From: Bacteroidia bacterium
Lineage (GTDB): Bacteria; Bacteroidota; Bacteroidia; UBA4408
Length of the DNA: 64,000 nt
Direction: 5' to 3'
Assembly (NCBI GenBank): GCA_020845635.1
Contig: JADLFI010000006.1
Coordinates: 1 to 64,000, forward strand
Part shown: piece after piece, positions 63,487 to 64,000 of the stretch
How the letters are laid out: each line of letters begins with the position of its first letter
How positions within the stretch are numbered: the stretch's first letter is position 1
The notes under the pieces: model-generated
Seen by the model: the letters and a program-made list of their open reading frames with translations, nothing else
Told to the model about the DNA's origin: nothing
The model's database searches: none
Program-made: the position numbers and the translations under genes

Positions 63487-64000
63487 AAAGATACAAAATA
63501 TACTTGTTTTCTCCCTGTGGTCTTTGGCTGTCATTGGGCTACTTGTTGTTTTGGGTTTTACTTCAAAGGCCCTTGACCATCGCTCGGTTTCAAAAGTTGA
63601 TATTGAAATAAAAAATATTGACGAACATCAATTTATAACTAATGAAAATGTTCTTGCCTTGTTACACGAAAATAACCCTGAACTTATAGGCAGCAACATG
63701 GAAAATGTTGATATAGCCCGTATTGAACGTATGTACAACACTAACCCTTATATTGCCAATGCCGAAGTTTTTAAGAAAATAAATGGAGAATTGCAGATTG
63801 AAATAACTACCAAAAGACCTATTGCCCGTATTATAAATTTTAATAATGAAAGTTTTTATTTAGACGAAGATGGTTACTTAATGCCTTGGTCAAGTCAATA
63901 CACTGCCGATTTGCCTGTATTTACCGGAAATATTTATGAAAGCTATGATTTATGTAATAGCATTAATTACAGCAAGATTGATATTAACGACTCGGTGTTA
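63473..64000 (+). CDS. ftsQ: Cell division protein FtsQ (partial, runs off the window)
   Basis: An open frame of 176 codons from ATG 63473 to the end of the window. It has a short cytoplasmic start, one membrane helix (about 10-32), then a POTRA-like region: VDIEIKNIDEHQFITNENVL and IARIERMYNTNPYIANAEVF. Residues TKRPIARIINFNNESFYLDE and GYLMPWSS are the FtsQ/DivIB beta-domain. It begins inside the end of murC, the usual order (murC-ftsQ) of dcw operons, and its C-terminus lies outside the window. Confidence 0.9.
   Translation, partial: MKLNKKIQNILVFSLWSLAVIGLLVVLGFTSKALDHRSVSKVDIEIKNIDEHQFITNENVLALLHENNPELIGSNMENVDIARIERMYNTNPYIANAEVFKKINGELQIEITTKRPIARIINFNNESFYLDEDGYLMPWSSQYTADLPVFTGNIYESYDLCNSINYSKIDINDSVL

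Noticed and set aside
1-64000. Insertion sequences, prophage, defence or toxin-antitoxin systems
   Set aside because: No transposase, integrase, restriction, CRISPR-associated or toxin-antitoxin protein was recognised in any frame.

Overview
The window is a low-GC chromosomal segment of a member of the Bacteroidota. Supporting signs are a type IX secretion C-terminal sorting domain, a TonB-dependent receptor paired with a DUF4249 lipoprotein, a RicT/PSP1-type protein with a cysteine-rich start, DUF6427 and TIGR02757 family proteins, and promoters of the Bacteroidota type (-7 TAnnTTTG, often with TTG 19-22 bp upstream). Shine-Dalgarno sequences are almost absent and leaders are very short. The sequence alone does not fix the genus. 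No phage, insertion sequence, CRISPR array or defence system was seen; most genes are housekeeping.

Layout. 1-505: tandem 234-bp non-coding repeats. 600-3930: outer-membrane receptor plus DUF4249 lipoprotein. 4256-10265: mutS, kdsB, recF and rpe, with a gene-poor stretch before recF. 10281-13538 (minus): polysaccharide flippase and asparagine synthase. 13746-21891: purK-purE, a polyprenol-phosphate mannosyltransferase-like protein, an RlpA-like protein, an M1 aminopeptidase, an acyltransferase and a PIN-PhoH protein. 21957-24566 (minus): DsbA/FrnE-like protein, arginase-family hydrolase and HU. 24870-28570 (minus): an lpxK-punA-OMP-TlpA operon ending in a clear terminator. 28712-32557 (minus): a saccharopine dehydrogenase-like enzyme and an mntR-mntH(USP) operon with a candidate operator. 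32834-32917: tRNA-Leu(CAA). 32975-43703: TIGR02757 protein, M50B-like membrane peptidase, T9SS cargo, holB, ricT, uvrC, ribE, DUF1571-LysM protein, membrane cytochrome c, hflX and a GNAT protein. 43779-49169 (minus): lysS, AsmA-GT51 transglycosylase, DUF6427 protein and trmB. 49240-50304: a glycosyltransferase whose N-terminus has no standard start codon. 50305-51014: a gene-free region ending in a terminator.

51079-64000 is the division and cell-wall (dcw) cluster: mraZ, rsmH, ftsL, ftsI, murE, mraY, murD, a stand-alone MurD C-terminal-domain paralogue, ftsW, murG, murC and ftsQ (cut by the window end). Genes overlap or lie within 16 nt of each other, so this is one operon making lipid II and the septal machinery. 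Three TGG repeats spaced exactly 10 bp apart upstream of mraZ look like an MraZ operator.

The observations most worth following are the extra MurD C-terminal-domain gene inside the dcw operon, the glycosyltransferase with a probable AUU start, the MraZ and MntR operator candidates, the possible untranslated RNA before mraZ, and near-leaderless starts for the TonB receptor and mutS.
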